From positions 2,408,053-2,472,052 of the forward strand of contig NZ_CP019323.1 of NCBI RefSeq assembly GCF_001971585.1: a DNA stretch of 64,000 nucleotides, written 5' to 3'. The translations under genes and the position numbers were made by a program. Below the pieces are notes generated by a model. The model worked only from the letters and a program-made list of their open reading frames with translations. It made no database searches and had not been told where the DNA came from. Positions 43,133 through 51,169 of this stretch are shown one piece after another. This DNA comes from Companilactobacillus allii. GTDB taxonomy: Bacteria > Bacillota > Bacilli > Lactobacillales > Lactobacillaceae. The number at the start of each line of letters is the position of its first letter. Within the stretch, counting starts at the first letter, position 1.

Positions 43133-45280
43133 ATGAATAAACTTAAAACATTTTTGAACAAACGTATTGGTTTTATGTGTCTTTTAGTCTTCTTTTTGTG
43201 GCTAAAAACCATCGTTGCCTACTACGCTGAATTTTCGCTGGGGTTAAATGATCCGTTACAACATTTGATTTTAATCATTAATCCTATTGCTACTACAGTC
43301 ATTTTACTCAGTATAGCGTTATACATCAACAAGGCAATTATCTCATACATCGTTATGGGTGTTGTTTACATATTGGAAAATGTCTTGCTGTATTCCAATA
43401 TTCTATACTATCGTGAATTTTCAGACTTCATTTCATTCAATACCATTGCAGGTGCATCAAAAGTTACTAAGGGACTTGGTGGTAGCAGCGCTAGTTTAAT
43501 GCAAGGTCATGATTTTATTTATTTTTTAGACTTTGTTTTAATTGTAGTTTTATTTGCTAGTCGCTTTATAAAAATAGATAAAACTAAAATAAGAAAATTA
43601 ACCGCTGTGGCTATTTCCACTTTTGGTATTTTTCTTTTCTCATTCAACTTAATGCTTGCTGAAACAAATCGTCCTCAATTACTTGGTAGACAATTTGACA
43701 ATAGCTATATTGTTAAATATTTGGGATTCAACACATTCCTAGGTTATGACGCCATAAAGTCAGCTCAAAACAATCAAGTTAGATCGACTGCTGTCGGTAC
43801 CGATATGGACAACGTACTAGATTATATCAATCAAAATTACGCTGCACCCAATAAGAATTATTTTGGTGAAGCTAAAGGTAAAAATATCATTATAATTCAT
43901 TTGGAAAGTTTCCAACAATTCTTAATTGGGATGAAGGTCGATGATCAAGAGGTCACCCCATTTTTGAATAGTCTATACAATGACAAGAACACGATGTCAT
44001 TTGATAATTTCTTCCATGAAGTTGGTAGTGGACGCACAAGTGATGCTGAAAACATGATGGAAACTTCACTTTTTGGACTCCAAGAAGGTTCTTTATTCAC
44101 TAAACTTGGAACAGATAATACATTCCAAGCTGCTCCAGCAATCCTTAAGCAACAACAAAATTATACTAGTGCCGTCTTCCACGGTAATGTCGGTAGTTTC
44201 TGGAACAGAGATCATGTGTATAAAAATATGGGATATGACTATTTCTTTGATTCCAGCTACTTCAACCAAAATGATGATTCAAGTATTGGCTATGGTATGA
44301 AGGATAAACTAATGCTTTCTGAAAGTGTTAAATATCTAGAACAATTACAACAACCCTTCTATACCAAATTTATAACTGTAACAAACCACACCCCATATGA
44401 TCTAGGTGATGAAGATCAAAGTGCAGATTTCACTAAACCTGATACTGGTACCACTGTCGTCGATAACTACTTTGAAACGGCGCACTACCTTGATTCTGCT
44501 CTAAAAGAATTCTTCCAGTATCTCAAGGATAGTGGTATCTATGATAATTCTATGATTGTCTTGTATGGTGACCACTACGGATTAAACGCATCCCAAGACA
44601 AAGTCGTTGCTCCAATGTTGGGATATGATACTAACAACAGTGACTTCAATGAAGTACAAATGCAACGGGTTCCTTTCATGATTCATATGAAGGGATTAAA
44701 GGGTGGTGTTAACCATGCCTATGGTGGTGAGATTGACGCTTTACCTACAATACTTCACTTGGCTGGAGTTAATACTAAGAACTACGTCCAATTAGGTACT
44801 GACTTATTATCCAAGAAACACAACGCAATTGTGGCCTTTAGAAATAAAGAGTTTGTCACAACTAAATACACCGTTATCAAAGGTGAAGAAGGAACACACA
44901 TTGTTTATGACAATAGTACTGGCGAAGAGATTGATCTCAATCAAAACCCTCAACTCGCAAAAACAGTTGATAAGTGGCAAGAAGAAGTAAATAAGAGACT
45001 GAAGATATCAGATACTATTAATAACAAAAATCTACTAAGATTTTATACTCCAACCGGATTTACACCTGTTGATCCAAGTCAATATGACTATCAAAATGAG
45101 ATACAAAAATTGGTTAAAACAAGAGATGATCTAGGTCTTAAATCAACTAGTGTATATTCGAAAAATGATAATAAATCAACAACACCACTCTATAACACTG
45201 ATGCTCCAGAATTGAATGGTGATAGAACCTTTATCGATAGTTGGTCAAGTGTTATCAAGGAAAATAATGATGATGATTAA
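43133..45280 (+). CDS. ltaS: LTA synthase-type sulfatase (glycerophosphate transferase)
   Basis: 715 aa. Five membrane segments lie in the first ~180 residues, then an extracellular sulfatase-fold domain (about 240-620). Metal and nucleophile sites are IIIIHLESFQQF (Glu, near 258), GSGRTSDAEN with the Thr nucleophile at 302, and YGDHYG (Asp/His). This matches LtaS, which polymerises glycerol-phosphate into lipoteichoic acid from phosphatidylglycerol. The C-terminal ~80 residues are an extra charged tail. Paralogs (primase or stress-type synthases) are common, so the exact role is not certain. Confidence 0.9.
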   Translation: MNKLKTFLNKRIGFMCLLVFFLWLKTIVAYYAEFSLGLNDPLQHLILIINPIATTVILLSIALYINKAIISYIVMGVVYILENVLLYSNILYYREFSDFISFNTIAGASKVTKGLGGSSASLMQGHDFIYFLDFVLIVVLFASRFIKIDKTKIRKLTAVAISTFGIFLFSFNLMLAETNRPQLLGRQFDNSYIVKYLGFNTFLGYDAIKSAQNNQVRSTAVGTDMDNVLDYINQNYAAPNKNYFGEAKGKNIIIIHLESFQQFLIGMKVDDQEVTPFLNSLYNDKNTMSFDNFFHEVGSGRTSDAENMMETSLFGLQEGSLFTKLGTDNTFQAAPAILKQQQNYTSAVFHGNVGSFWNRDHVYKNMGYDYFFDSSYFNQNDDSSIGYGMKDKLMLSESVKYLEQLQQPFYTKFITVTNHTPYDLGDEDQSADFTKPDTGTTVVDNYFETAHYLDSALKEFFQYLKDSGIYDNSMIVLYGDHYGLNASQDKVVAPMLGYDTNNSDFNEVQMQRVPFMIHMKGLKGGVNHAYGGEIDALPTILHLAGVNTKNYVQLGTDLLSKKHNAIVAFRNKEFVTTKYTVIKGEEGTHIVYDNSTGEEIDLNQNPQLAKTVDKWQEEVNKRLKISDTINNKNLLRFYTPTGFTPVDPSQYDYQNEIQKLVKTRDDLGLKSTSVYSKNDNKSTTPLYNTDAPELNGDRTFIDSWSSVIKENNDDD

Positions 45281-45286
45281 ATGATG

Positions 45287-45330
45287 CACAAAAACTGGTA
45301 ATCTACGTAAGTAAATTACCAGTTTTTGTG
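45287..45330. terminator. Bidirectional terminator between ltaS and the histidine kinase gene
   Basis: CACAAAAACTGGTAAT and ATTACCAGTTTTTGTG are perfect 16-bp complementary arms around the loop CTACGTAAGTAA, the same TACGTAAGTA-type loop as in the long palindromic repeats. Confidence 0.85.
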
Positions 45331-45337
45331 TGTACTA

Positions 45338-46840
45338 TTAACTAGGTGCCTTATCCTTATCGATCTTTTTCTCATAACCTTCATCAAACAAGGTCACAGT
45401 GAATGTTGTACCCTCATTCAATTTACTCTTAACGTGAATTTCTCCGCCATGATTCTCGATCAACTGATGGACAATTGATAATCCTAATCCTGACTCACCG
45501 TATTTTCTATTCTTACGTGACGGATCAGCCTTATAATATCGATCCCAAATATTCTTAACTTGGTCTTCAGACATACCGACTCCAGTATCTTGAATCTTAA
45601 AAATCGATGCATGTTTATCATCAGCACGATACCCGGTTACTGTTATTTCACCATTATCAGTGAACTGTATAGAATTCTGCATGATATTAAACATAACTTG
45701 TACAAATCTATCATAATCAGCATACGTTTCCAATTCGTCCTCTGGAGTCTCAAGAATCAACTGGTCCCCTGACTCAGCGGATTTCTTCTGTAATTGTGAA
45801 ACGATATCCCTTAAGGGAGCGTTAGCGTCAAAGACTCTCTTAGCTAACGTGATCTGATTAGTTCGAATCTTTTCATAGTCAAGGTTCTCATTGACCAATC
45901 GAATCAACCTATTGGTCTCGTTTCGCATAAGTTGAATACTTTGACCTTTAGATTCTTCTGGAATTGCATCATAAGCAAGACCCTCTAATAATCCATTAAT
46001 GGTCGTTAAAGGAGTTCTCATCTCATGAGAGGCATCTGCCATGAATTCCTTTCTGCGTTGCTCTTGTCGCTTAATTTCCTTATCCGAGTCCTCTAGTGAC
46101 TTAACCATGGTGTTGAAGTCATCAGCTAAATCATCAAGCTCATCTCTATTTTTACTTTCGATATGAACTGAGAAATCATTATCAGCAACCTTTTTGGTTG
46201 CACTACGCAATCTGTTAATACGATTAACTTGATAACGTGACAATAAGAAACTAAGAATGATTGCTGCTAACAGAGAAATCAATAAGGCAAAATACAATCG
46301 CCTATTTATTTCACCAATATTAGTCTGCAATTGACTAACATCTGAACCAGCCCAAACAGCAGCGACTAACTTACCATTTTGAAACCAAGGTGTTAATACA
46401 TAAACATAACTCAAATTGTCTTTTTTGTTACTTAAATGTGGATTGTTGTCCGAGCTTTCAGGCTTTTGAATGTTACGAATAGTCTTTCCTTGTTTTAGCT
46501 TCTTCCAATAAGACTGTTTCAAGTGTAGCTTCACATTTGAAGGTGGTGTTGGATAGACTTGATCATTTTGATAGTCAAAAATTGCAAATTGAACATTTCT
46601 AGAAGATAAAACTTGCTCAACAGTCTTAATATTATCCCCTGTAATATTATGGATCTGTCCTGTTTTTGAATCGGTTTTGAGAGCTATTTTTTCCATATTT
46701 CCAGCATAACTCTCAAGATCCTTATAAGTTCGATTATATTCCGAAGTAGTAGAAGTACTAGTTACAGAGTACAAAATAATACCTAATGTTGTAAGGATTA
46801 CGATCAAAAAACTTAGCATATTTTGATAAATTAACTTCAT
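45338..46840 (-). CDS. Sensor histidine kinase with HAMP domain
   Basis: 500 aa. Two membrane segments (about 6-28 and 185-205) flank an extracellular sensor domain. HAMP follows (about 205-260). The phospho-acceptor His lies in ADASHEMRTPLTTING (about 275). ATPase boxes: N in MFNIMQNSIQF, G1 DTGVGMSED, and GESGLGLSIVHQLIE. It follows the response regulator by 3 nt. The stimulus is unknown; adjacency to ltaS hints at envelope stress (inference). Confidence 0.92.
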   Translation of the reverse strand: MKLIYQNMLSFLIVILTTLGIILYSVTSTSTTSEYNRTYKDLESYAGNMEKIALKTDSKTGQIHNITGDNIKTVEQVLSSRNVQFAIFDYQNDQVYPTPPSNVKLHLKQSYWKKLKQGKTIRNIQKPESSDNNPHLSNKKDNLSYVYVLTPWFQNGKLVAAVWAGSDVSQLQTNIGEINRRLYFALLISLLAAIILSFLLSRYQVNRINRLRSATKKVADNDFSVHIESKNRDELDDLADDFNTMVKSLEDSDKEIKRQEQRRKEFMADASHEMRTPLTTINGLLEGLAYDAIPEESKGQSIQLMRNETNRLIRLVNENLDYEKIRTNQITLAKRVFDANAPLRDIVSQLQKKSAESGDQLILETPEDELETYADYDRFVQVMFNIMQNSIQFTDNGEITVTGYRADDKHASIFKIQDTGVGMSEDQVKNIWDRYYKADPSRKNRKYGESGLGLSIVHQLIENHGGEIHVKSKLNEGTTFTVTLFDEGYEKKIDKDKAPS

Positions 46841-46843
46841 TTT

Positions 46844-47590
46844 TTAATCTACCTTACGTCCAGAATCATCAAACTTATACCCCACACCCCAGACAGTTTC
46901 AATAACTTGTGGACCTACTTTTTCAATCTTTTGTCGCAACTTTTTGATATGAGCATCGACAGTTCTTTCTTCACCGAAATAATCATAGTCCCAAACTTGT
47001 TCCAGTAATTGCTCACGTGAGAAGACTTGTTTTGGTTTACTTGCTAATGTCTTTAATAAATCAAACTCCTTAGGTGTTAAATCAGGAATTTCATTATCAC
47101 CTAAGAATGCTTCACGGGTACTAGAATTCAGCTTGAAATAACCTGTATTAACGTCGAATCCATCACTTGTCGATGAATCATCAGAGACTGCTGTAGTATT
47201 CTTTGAAGCTTCTTCAGCGACACTTTCGTTACGGCGATGAATTGCCTTCATTCTAGCAATCAATGTGATTGGACTGAATGGCTTTGTAACATAATCATCA
47301 GCTCCAAATTCTAAGCCAAGTACTTGATCACTCTCAGTGTCACGTGCTGTAAGCATGATTATTGGGACAGTTTTAGAGACCTTACGGATCTCTTTAGCGA
47401 CCTCCATACCGTCTTTTCCCGGAAGGTTAAGGTCTAAGGTGATCATGTCCCAATCATCAGGCGTTTCATTGAACATATCAACGGCTTCGTTCCCATCATA
47501 AGCAAAATGAGCGTCCCAATTTTCTTTCTGGAAAAACATACTCATCATTTCTGATACCGATTTGTTATCTTCAATCATTAAAATTTTCAT
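46844..47590 (-). CDS. OmpR/PhoB-family response regulator
   Basis: 248 aa. The receiver has acidic E7/D8, phospho-acceptor Asp53 in ITLDLNLPG, and the conserved Lys in YVTKPFSP. A ~30-residue Ser/Asp/Thr-rich linker (about 125-150) follows; the winged-helix domain has LTPKEFDLLKTLASKPKQVF and RTVDAHIKKLRQKI. It is cotranscribed with the kinase, divergent from a HAD gene. Confidence 0.93.
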   Translation of the reverse strand: MKILMIEDNKSVSEMMSMFFQKENWDAHFAYDGNEAVDMFNETPDDWDMITLDLNLPGKDGMEVAKEIRKVSKTVPIIMLTARDTESDQVLGLEFGADDYVTKPFSPITLIARMKAIHRRNESVAEEASKNTTAVSDDSSTSDGFDVNTGYFKLNSSTREAFLGDNEIPDLTPKEFDLLKTLASKPKQVFSREQLLEQVWDYDYFGEERTVDAHIKKLRQKIEKVGPQVIETVWGVGYKFDDSGRKVD

Positions 47591-47690
47591 TTACGTTCAC
47601 TCCATCTACTTTCGAATTAAGACTATTACTATCATGATAAACTTGATACTATGTATTTAGTATAAAAAATATAAATAAGTTGGTGATTTC

Positions 47691-48467
47691 TTGAATAATA
47701 ATTATAAAGGTACTGTATTCTTTGATTTAGATGGAACACTTCTTAACGCCAATTCCAAAATGGATCCAGACGTCTCACAAGCTGTCCATAAACTTCGTGA
47801 CAATGGCTATCTGCCAGTCATTAGTACCGGACGTGCTCCAAACGAAATTTTGCAAGTGACTGGTCCAACTGGTATTGATACTTATGTAACCTTCAATGGT
47901 GCACTAGTTGAATCTGCTGGTAAAGTTATTTACAAAAAAATAATCTCTCCAGAAACAGTCGCAAAAGTTATCGAAAAAGCAAAAGAATATAATGATATTA
48001 TCACAATGCACTCGATTGATAAAACACGTTCCACTTTTACAAGCAAATTTATGTCAGAGTTTTATAAAACCGTTAAAATTCCAGAACCAATAGTCGATCC
48101 TAAGTTTTATGAAAAAGAAGAACTTCCAATGATCCTGGTAGTTACACCAGACGGACCAGAACGATACTCCAATGTATTCGACGAATTGACATTCTACAAA
48201 ACTGGTCCTTACGCCATCGATACAATTTCAAAAGGTGTCACTAAAATGAATGGAATCAAACACCTTTTGAGCGGGTTAGAACTAGATCAAAAGCCAGTAT
48301 ATGCTTTTGGCGATGGTCCAAATGATCTCTCAATGATTCAAGAGATTCAACACAGTGTCGCCATGGGAAATGGTATCGATTCAGTTAAGGAAGCAGCAGA
48401 ATATATAACATCTGCAAATACTGACAACGGTATTATCAATGGATTGAAACATTACAATCTTATCTAA
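47691..48467 (+). CDS. Cof-type HAD-IIB phosphatase
   Basis: 258 aa, starting at TTG 47691 (MNNNYKGTVFFDLDGTLL) behind TTGGTGATTTC. HAD motifs: FFDLDGTLL, VISTGRAP, Lys in GVTKMNGI, FGDGPNDLSM. It is divergent from the two-component genes and unlike the three HAD genes at 18-21 kb in its cap. The substrate is unknown. A stem-loop terminator (AAAGCTGGGA/TCCCAGCTTTT, 48470-48498) follows. Confidence 0.9.
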   Translation: MNNNYKGTVFFDLDGTLLNANSKMDPDVSQAVHKLRDNGYLPVISTGRAPNEILQVTGPTGIDTYVTFNGALVESAGKVIYKKIISPETVAKVIEKAKEYNDIITMHSIDKTRSTFTSKFMSEFYKTVKIPEPIVDPKFYEKEELPMILVVTPDGPERYSNVFDELTFYKTGPYAIDTISKGVTKMNGIKHLLSGLELDQKPVYAFGDGPNDLSMIQEIQHSVAMGNGIDSVKEAAEYITSANTDNGIINGLKHYNLI

Positions 48468-48469
48468 TT

Positions 48470-48498
48470 AAAGCTGGGAAAATATCCCAGCTTTTTTT
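48470..48498 (+). terminator. Terminator of the HAD gene, bidirectional
   Basis: AAAGCTGGGA AAATA TCCCAGCTTT followed by TTTT. It lies between convergent genes and can serve both. Confidence 0.85.
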
Positions 48499-48500
48499 GT

Positions 48501-49493
48501 CTAAACGATTATGACAACTTTACCCATCATGTGGCCAGACTCAACTAACTCAGTTGCTTTAGTTAAAGTATCAACATTCAAACCATGAAATACATTGGTA
48601 GTGGTGGACTTAATTGTACCATTGTCCAGTTCTTTAGCTAGCTTAGACAGATAATCTCCTTGAGTAGTCATAGAATCCAAATTGTAAAATGATTTGGTAA
48701 ACATCCACTCCCAAGCAAAATCAACAGACTTTTGCTTAAGATCACCTATTTGAGAATTATTTAAGTTCGTAATTGTTGCGAATATTCCAAACGGCTTGAT
48801 CAATTCAACTATTTCTCTCCAATGTGGGTCATTATCACTCAATCCCAAAATGTAATCAACATTGCTTATACCAAGTTCATGAAGCTGCTTGATCAAGTCC
48901 TCATGATGATTGACAACTATATCGGCTCCAAGATTTTTTACCCAGTTTACTTTCTCTTCTGTGGAAGCTGTAGCAATGACTTTTAATCCAGCTTTTTTAG
49001 CCAGTTGTATAGCAATTGATCCAACACCACCGGCACCATTTATAATCAAAACAGTTTTGTTACTGTTATTAGCCTTAGGATCAATATGAAGTTTCTCATA
49101 TAACAATTCACTAGCAGTAAGAGTTACCAATGGCATAGCGGCACTTTCTTCAATAGATGTTGTCTTTGGTGCTAATGCCACGATTCGTTCATCAATCAAT
49201 TCATACTCTTGATAACTTCCGTCCCGGGAATGATCACCTGCAAAAAAGACTTTATCACCAAGATTGAACTTATCAGCCTTTTCCCCGGTCGCAACTACTT
49301 CCCCATATCCATCAAAGCCAAGGATCAATGGTTTATCTCCATTTTTAAATCCTTTTCTAGTAGCTATGTCGACTGGATTAATTGATAGTCCTTTAATTTT
49401 AACTAGAATATCTGTACCAGTTGGACTTGGAGTATCTTTTTCAAATTCTTTTAAACTGCTTAATTTATCATTCGTTACACCATACATCTTCAT
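48501..49493 (-). CDS. Zinc-independent MDR-family alcohol dehydrogenase/quinone oxidoreductase
   Basis: The start is at ATG 49493 (MKMYGVTND); AGAGGTG lies 6 nt upstream, whereas the ATG at 49535 overlaps the preceding gene's terminator stem. 330 aa. The GroES-like N-terminal domain has GFDGYGEVVATGEKADKF. The NADP Rossmann domain has INGAGGVGSIAIQLAKKAGL. The zinc-ligand cysteines are missing. This is the NADPH:quinone oxidoreductase (ZTA1/YhdH-like) type. The substrate is unknown. Confidence 0.88.
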   Translation of the reverse strand: MKMYGVTNDKLSSLKEFEKDTPSPTGTDILVKIKGLSINPVDIATRKGFKNGDKPLILGFDGYGEVVATGEKADKFNLGDKVFFAGDHSRDGSYQEYELIDERIVALAPKTTSIEESAAMPLVTLTASELLYEKLHIDPKANNSNKTVLIINGAGGVGSIAIQLAKKAGLKVIATASTEEKVNWVKNLGADIVVNHHEDLIKQLHELGISNVDYILGLSDNDPHWREIVELIKPFGIFATITNLNNSQIGDLKQKSVDFAWEWMFTKSFYNLDSMTTQGDYLSKLAKELDNGTIKSTTTNVFHGLNVDTLTKATELVESGHMMGKVVIIV

Positions 49494-49521
49494 ATGATCA
49501 CCTCTGGATTTCATTTTACAA

Positions 49522-49555
49522 CAAAAATAGAGCATGACCTAATAGGTCATACTCC
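49522..49555 (-). terminator. Terminator of the 3D-domain gene
   Basis: GAGCATGACCT AAT AGGTCATACTC forms an 11-bp stem with one mismatch; on the minus strand ATTTTTG follows. A smaller stem (AAGTC/GACTT) lies just before it. Confidence 0.7.
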
Positions 49556-49583
49556 ATATAAAATAAGTCCCCAAGACTTACTT

Positions 49584-50264
49584 TTAGACAATTTCAACTG
49601 TGGCACTAGTAATTCCATAAGAAGGAATCATACTATTTGGCATGGCAACATCAATTTGATAAGGATTGCTATAAGCAAATGTTCCTGTATCATTAACTGT
49701 TCTGTACCAAACATCACCTTGTGAAGTTGTTATTTTCAAGCGAGATCCACGTGGGATAACGCCTAGATTTGTTGCGACACCACTGTAACCCATATCTGAT
49801 CCAAGTACTGCTGGATCATAAAAACTAATTTTGAAAGTACCAACAGTTCTTGATGTAGATGTAGTTTCTGTTGGTGCTTCTTGTGCAGCTTGAACTACAG
49901 CTTGTGTATTTGTTTGTGCTTGCTGTTGTTCAGCTTCAATCGCTTGATCCTCTAATGTCACTGCATCAACTTGATCTGTTTTATCAGATTGTATTGTAGT
50001 GACATCTTGCATATTATAGTCTTTTTCGCTATTTTCAATTCCAGGAATAAATTCTCTATTACCTGCTAGAGAGATCTTCTTGTTAAAATTATCAACTTTG
50101 TCCTTGGATATTTTTGACAAGTTGGATACATTTAAGAAGTCCCCCGCATTACTTACCTCTTGATTATTGTTTTGAGCGTCAGCTTGAACAGTAGTATAAC
50201 CTATTAATCCGACTAGCATTAATCCTACGAAAAATAATGCGTCTAATTTAAATTGCTTTATCAA
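49584..50264 (-). CDS. Secreted 3D-domain cell-wall protein (YocH/MltA-like barrel)
   Basis: 226 aa from TTG 50264 behind GGGGGG. A signal peptide (about 1-29, ending VQADA) is followed by an Asn/Gln/Ala-rich linker (about 30-145) and a C-terminal 3D domain with FKISFYDPAVLG, GDVWYRTVNDTGTF and DVAMP, which carry the conserved Asp residues. Related proteins are peptidoglycan lytic or amidase-like enzymes. A WalR-type box lies about 100 nt upstream, as known for B. subtilis yocH. There is no LysM domain, unlike YocH. Confidence 0.85.
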   Translation of the reverse strand: MIKQFKLDALFFVGLMLVGLIGYTTVQADAQNNNQEVSNAGDFLNVSNLSKISKDKVDNFNKKISLAGNREFIPGIENSEKDYNMQDVTTIQSDKTDQVDAVTLEDQAIEAEQQQAQTNTQAVVQAAQEAPTETTSTSRTVGTFKISFYDPAVLGSDMGYSGVATNLGVIPRGSRLKITTSQGDVWYRTVNDTGTFAYSNPYQIDVAMPNSMIPSYGITSATVEIV

Positions 50265-50365
50265 CTAATCCCCCCGATATTCTTAACCACAAGGAAGAAC
50301 TATACAAGATGAATGTTTCAGTTGTATTACACGCAGAATAAAAAAATCATCTGATAAGTCATTTT

Positions 50366-50382
50366 TGTAATATTTATGTAAT
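50366..50382 (+). promoter_or_regulatory. WalR (YycF/VicR) box
   Basis: TGTAAT-ATTTA-TGTAAT matches the consensus TGTWAH-N5-TGTWAH exactly. It lies about 100 nt upstream of the 3D-domain gene, in inverse orientation to it, in a 303-nt gap that also holds the FMN reductase promoter. Regulation of wall hydrolases by WalRK is established; binding here is inferred. Confidence 0.6.
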
Positions 50383-50510
50383 GAAGTTCAAAATATTGAT
50401 TTTTAATTCTAATATTTTACACATTTTCTAAAAATCGGGAATTTAATACTTTTCTCACGTTTATAGAATTTACATAAAAAAAGAATATTACAAATTACGA
50501 GAACAATTAT

Positions 50511-50539
50511 TTGTCAAAAAAAACTTATCATGATAATTT
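50511..50539 (+). promoter_or_regulatory. Promoter of the FMN reductase gene
   Basis: TTGTCA (50511-50516), a 17-nt spacer, then TAATTT (50534-50539), 29 nt before the ATG. Confidence 0.65.
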
Positions 50540-50567
50540 GGATATATAAGGAATTGGAGGAAAAAAT

Positions 50568-51116
50568 ATGTCAAAAAAAGTTGCTGTTCTAGTAGGTAGT
50601 TTAAGAAAGGGTTCATTCTCACGCCAAATTGCTAATAACTTGGTAGAAATGTTCCCAAGTGATTACGAACCAGAGTTTGTTGAAATTGGTGATTTACCAC
50701 TATATAATGAGGATCTTGATACACCAGGAAACACTCCTGCTGCCTGGACAAAGTTCAGAGATCAAATGAAAGAAGTTAGTGGTGTATTATTTGTAACACC
50801 TGAATATAATCGTTCAGTACCCGGTGGATTGAAGAATGCTATCGATGTCGGTTCACGTCCATACGGTGAAAGTATCTGGGATAAAAAGCCAGCAGCAGTC
50901 GTATCTGTATCACCTGGTGCTATTAGTGGTTTTGGTTCAAACCATCACTTACGTCAATCATTGGTATTCTTAAATATGCCAACACTTCAACAACCAGAAG
51001 CATATCTTGGTAATGTTACAAATATGCTTGATGAAAACGGCAAGGTTTCTGAGAAGTCAGTTGGATTCTTACAAAGTATTGTTGATGCTTATGTGGAATT
51101 GTTAAACCGTTATTAA
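50568..51116 (+). CDS. NADPH-dependent FMN reductase family protein
   Basis: 182 aa, flavodoxin-like fold. The phosphate-binding loop is LVGSLRKGSFSRQIANNL and the second flavin loop TPEYNRSVPGGLKNAIDVGSR, family signatures of the azoreductase/chromate reductase (ChrR/YieF) group. It probably reduces quinones, azo dyes or free FMN. GGAGG lies 9 nt before the ATG. It is monocistronic with a bidirectional terminator after it. Confidence 0.92.
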   Translation: MSKKVAVLVGSLRKGSFSRQIANNLVEMFPSDYEPEFVEIGDLPLYNEDLDTPGNTPAAWTKFRDQMKEVSGVLFVTPEYNRSVPGGLKNAIDVGSRPYGESIWDKKPAAVVSVSPGAISGFGSNHHLRQSLVFLNMPTLQQPEAYLGNVTNMLDENGKVSEKSVGFLQSIVDAYVELLNRY

Positions 51117-51128
51117 TATAAATGCTAT

Positions 51129-51167
51129 TAAAAAATGACTGAAATCAAAACGATTTCGGTCATTTTT
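51129..51167. terminator. Bidirectional terminator after FMN reductase and GH3 genes
   Basis: AAAATGACTGAAATC AAAAC GATTTCGGTCATTTTT is a 15-bp stem with one mismatch between convergent genes. Confidence 0.85.
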
Positions 51168-51169
51168 AT

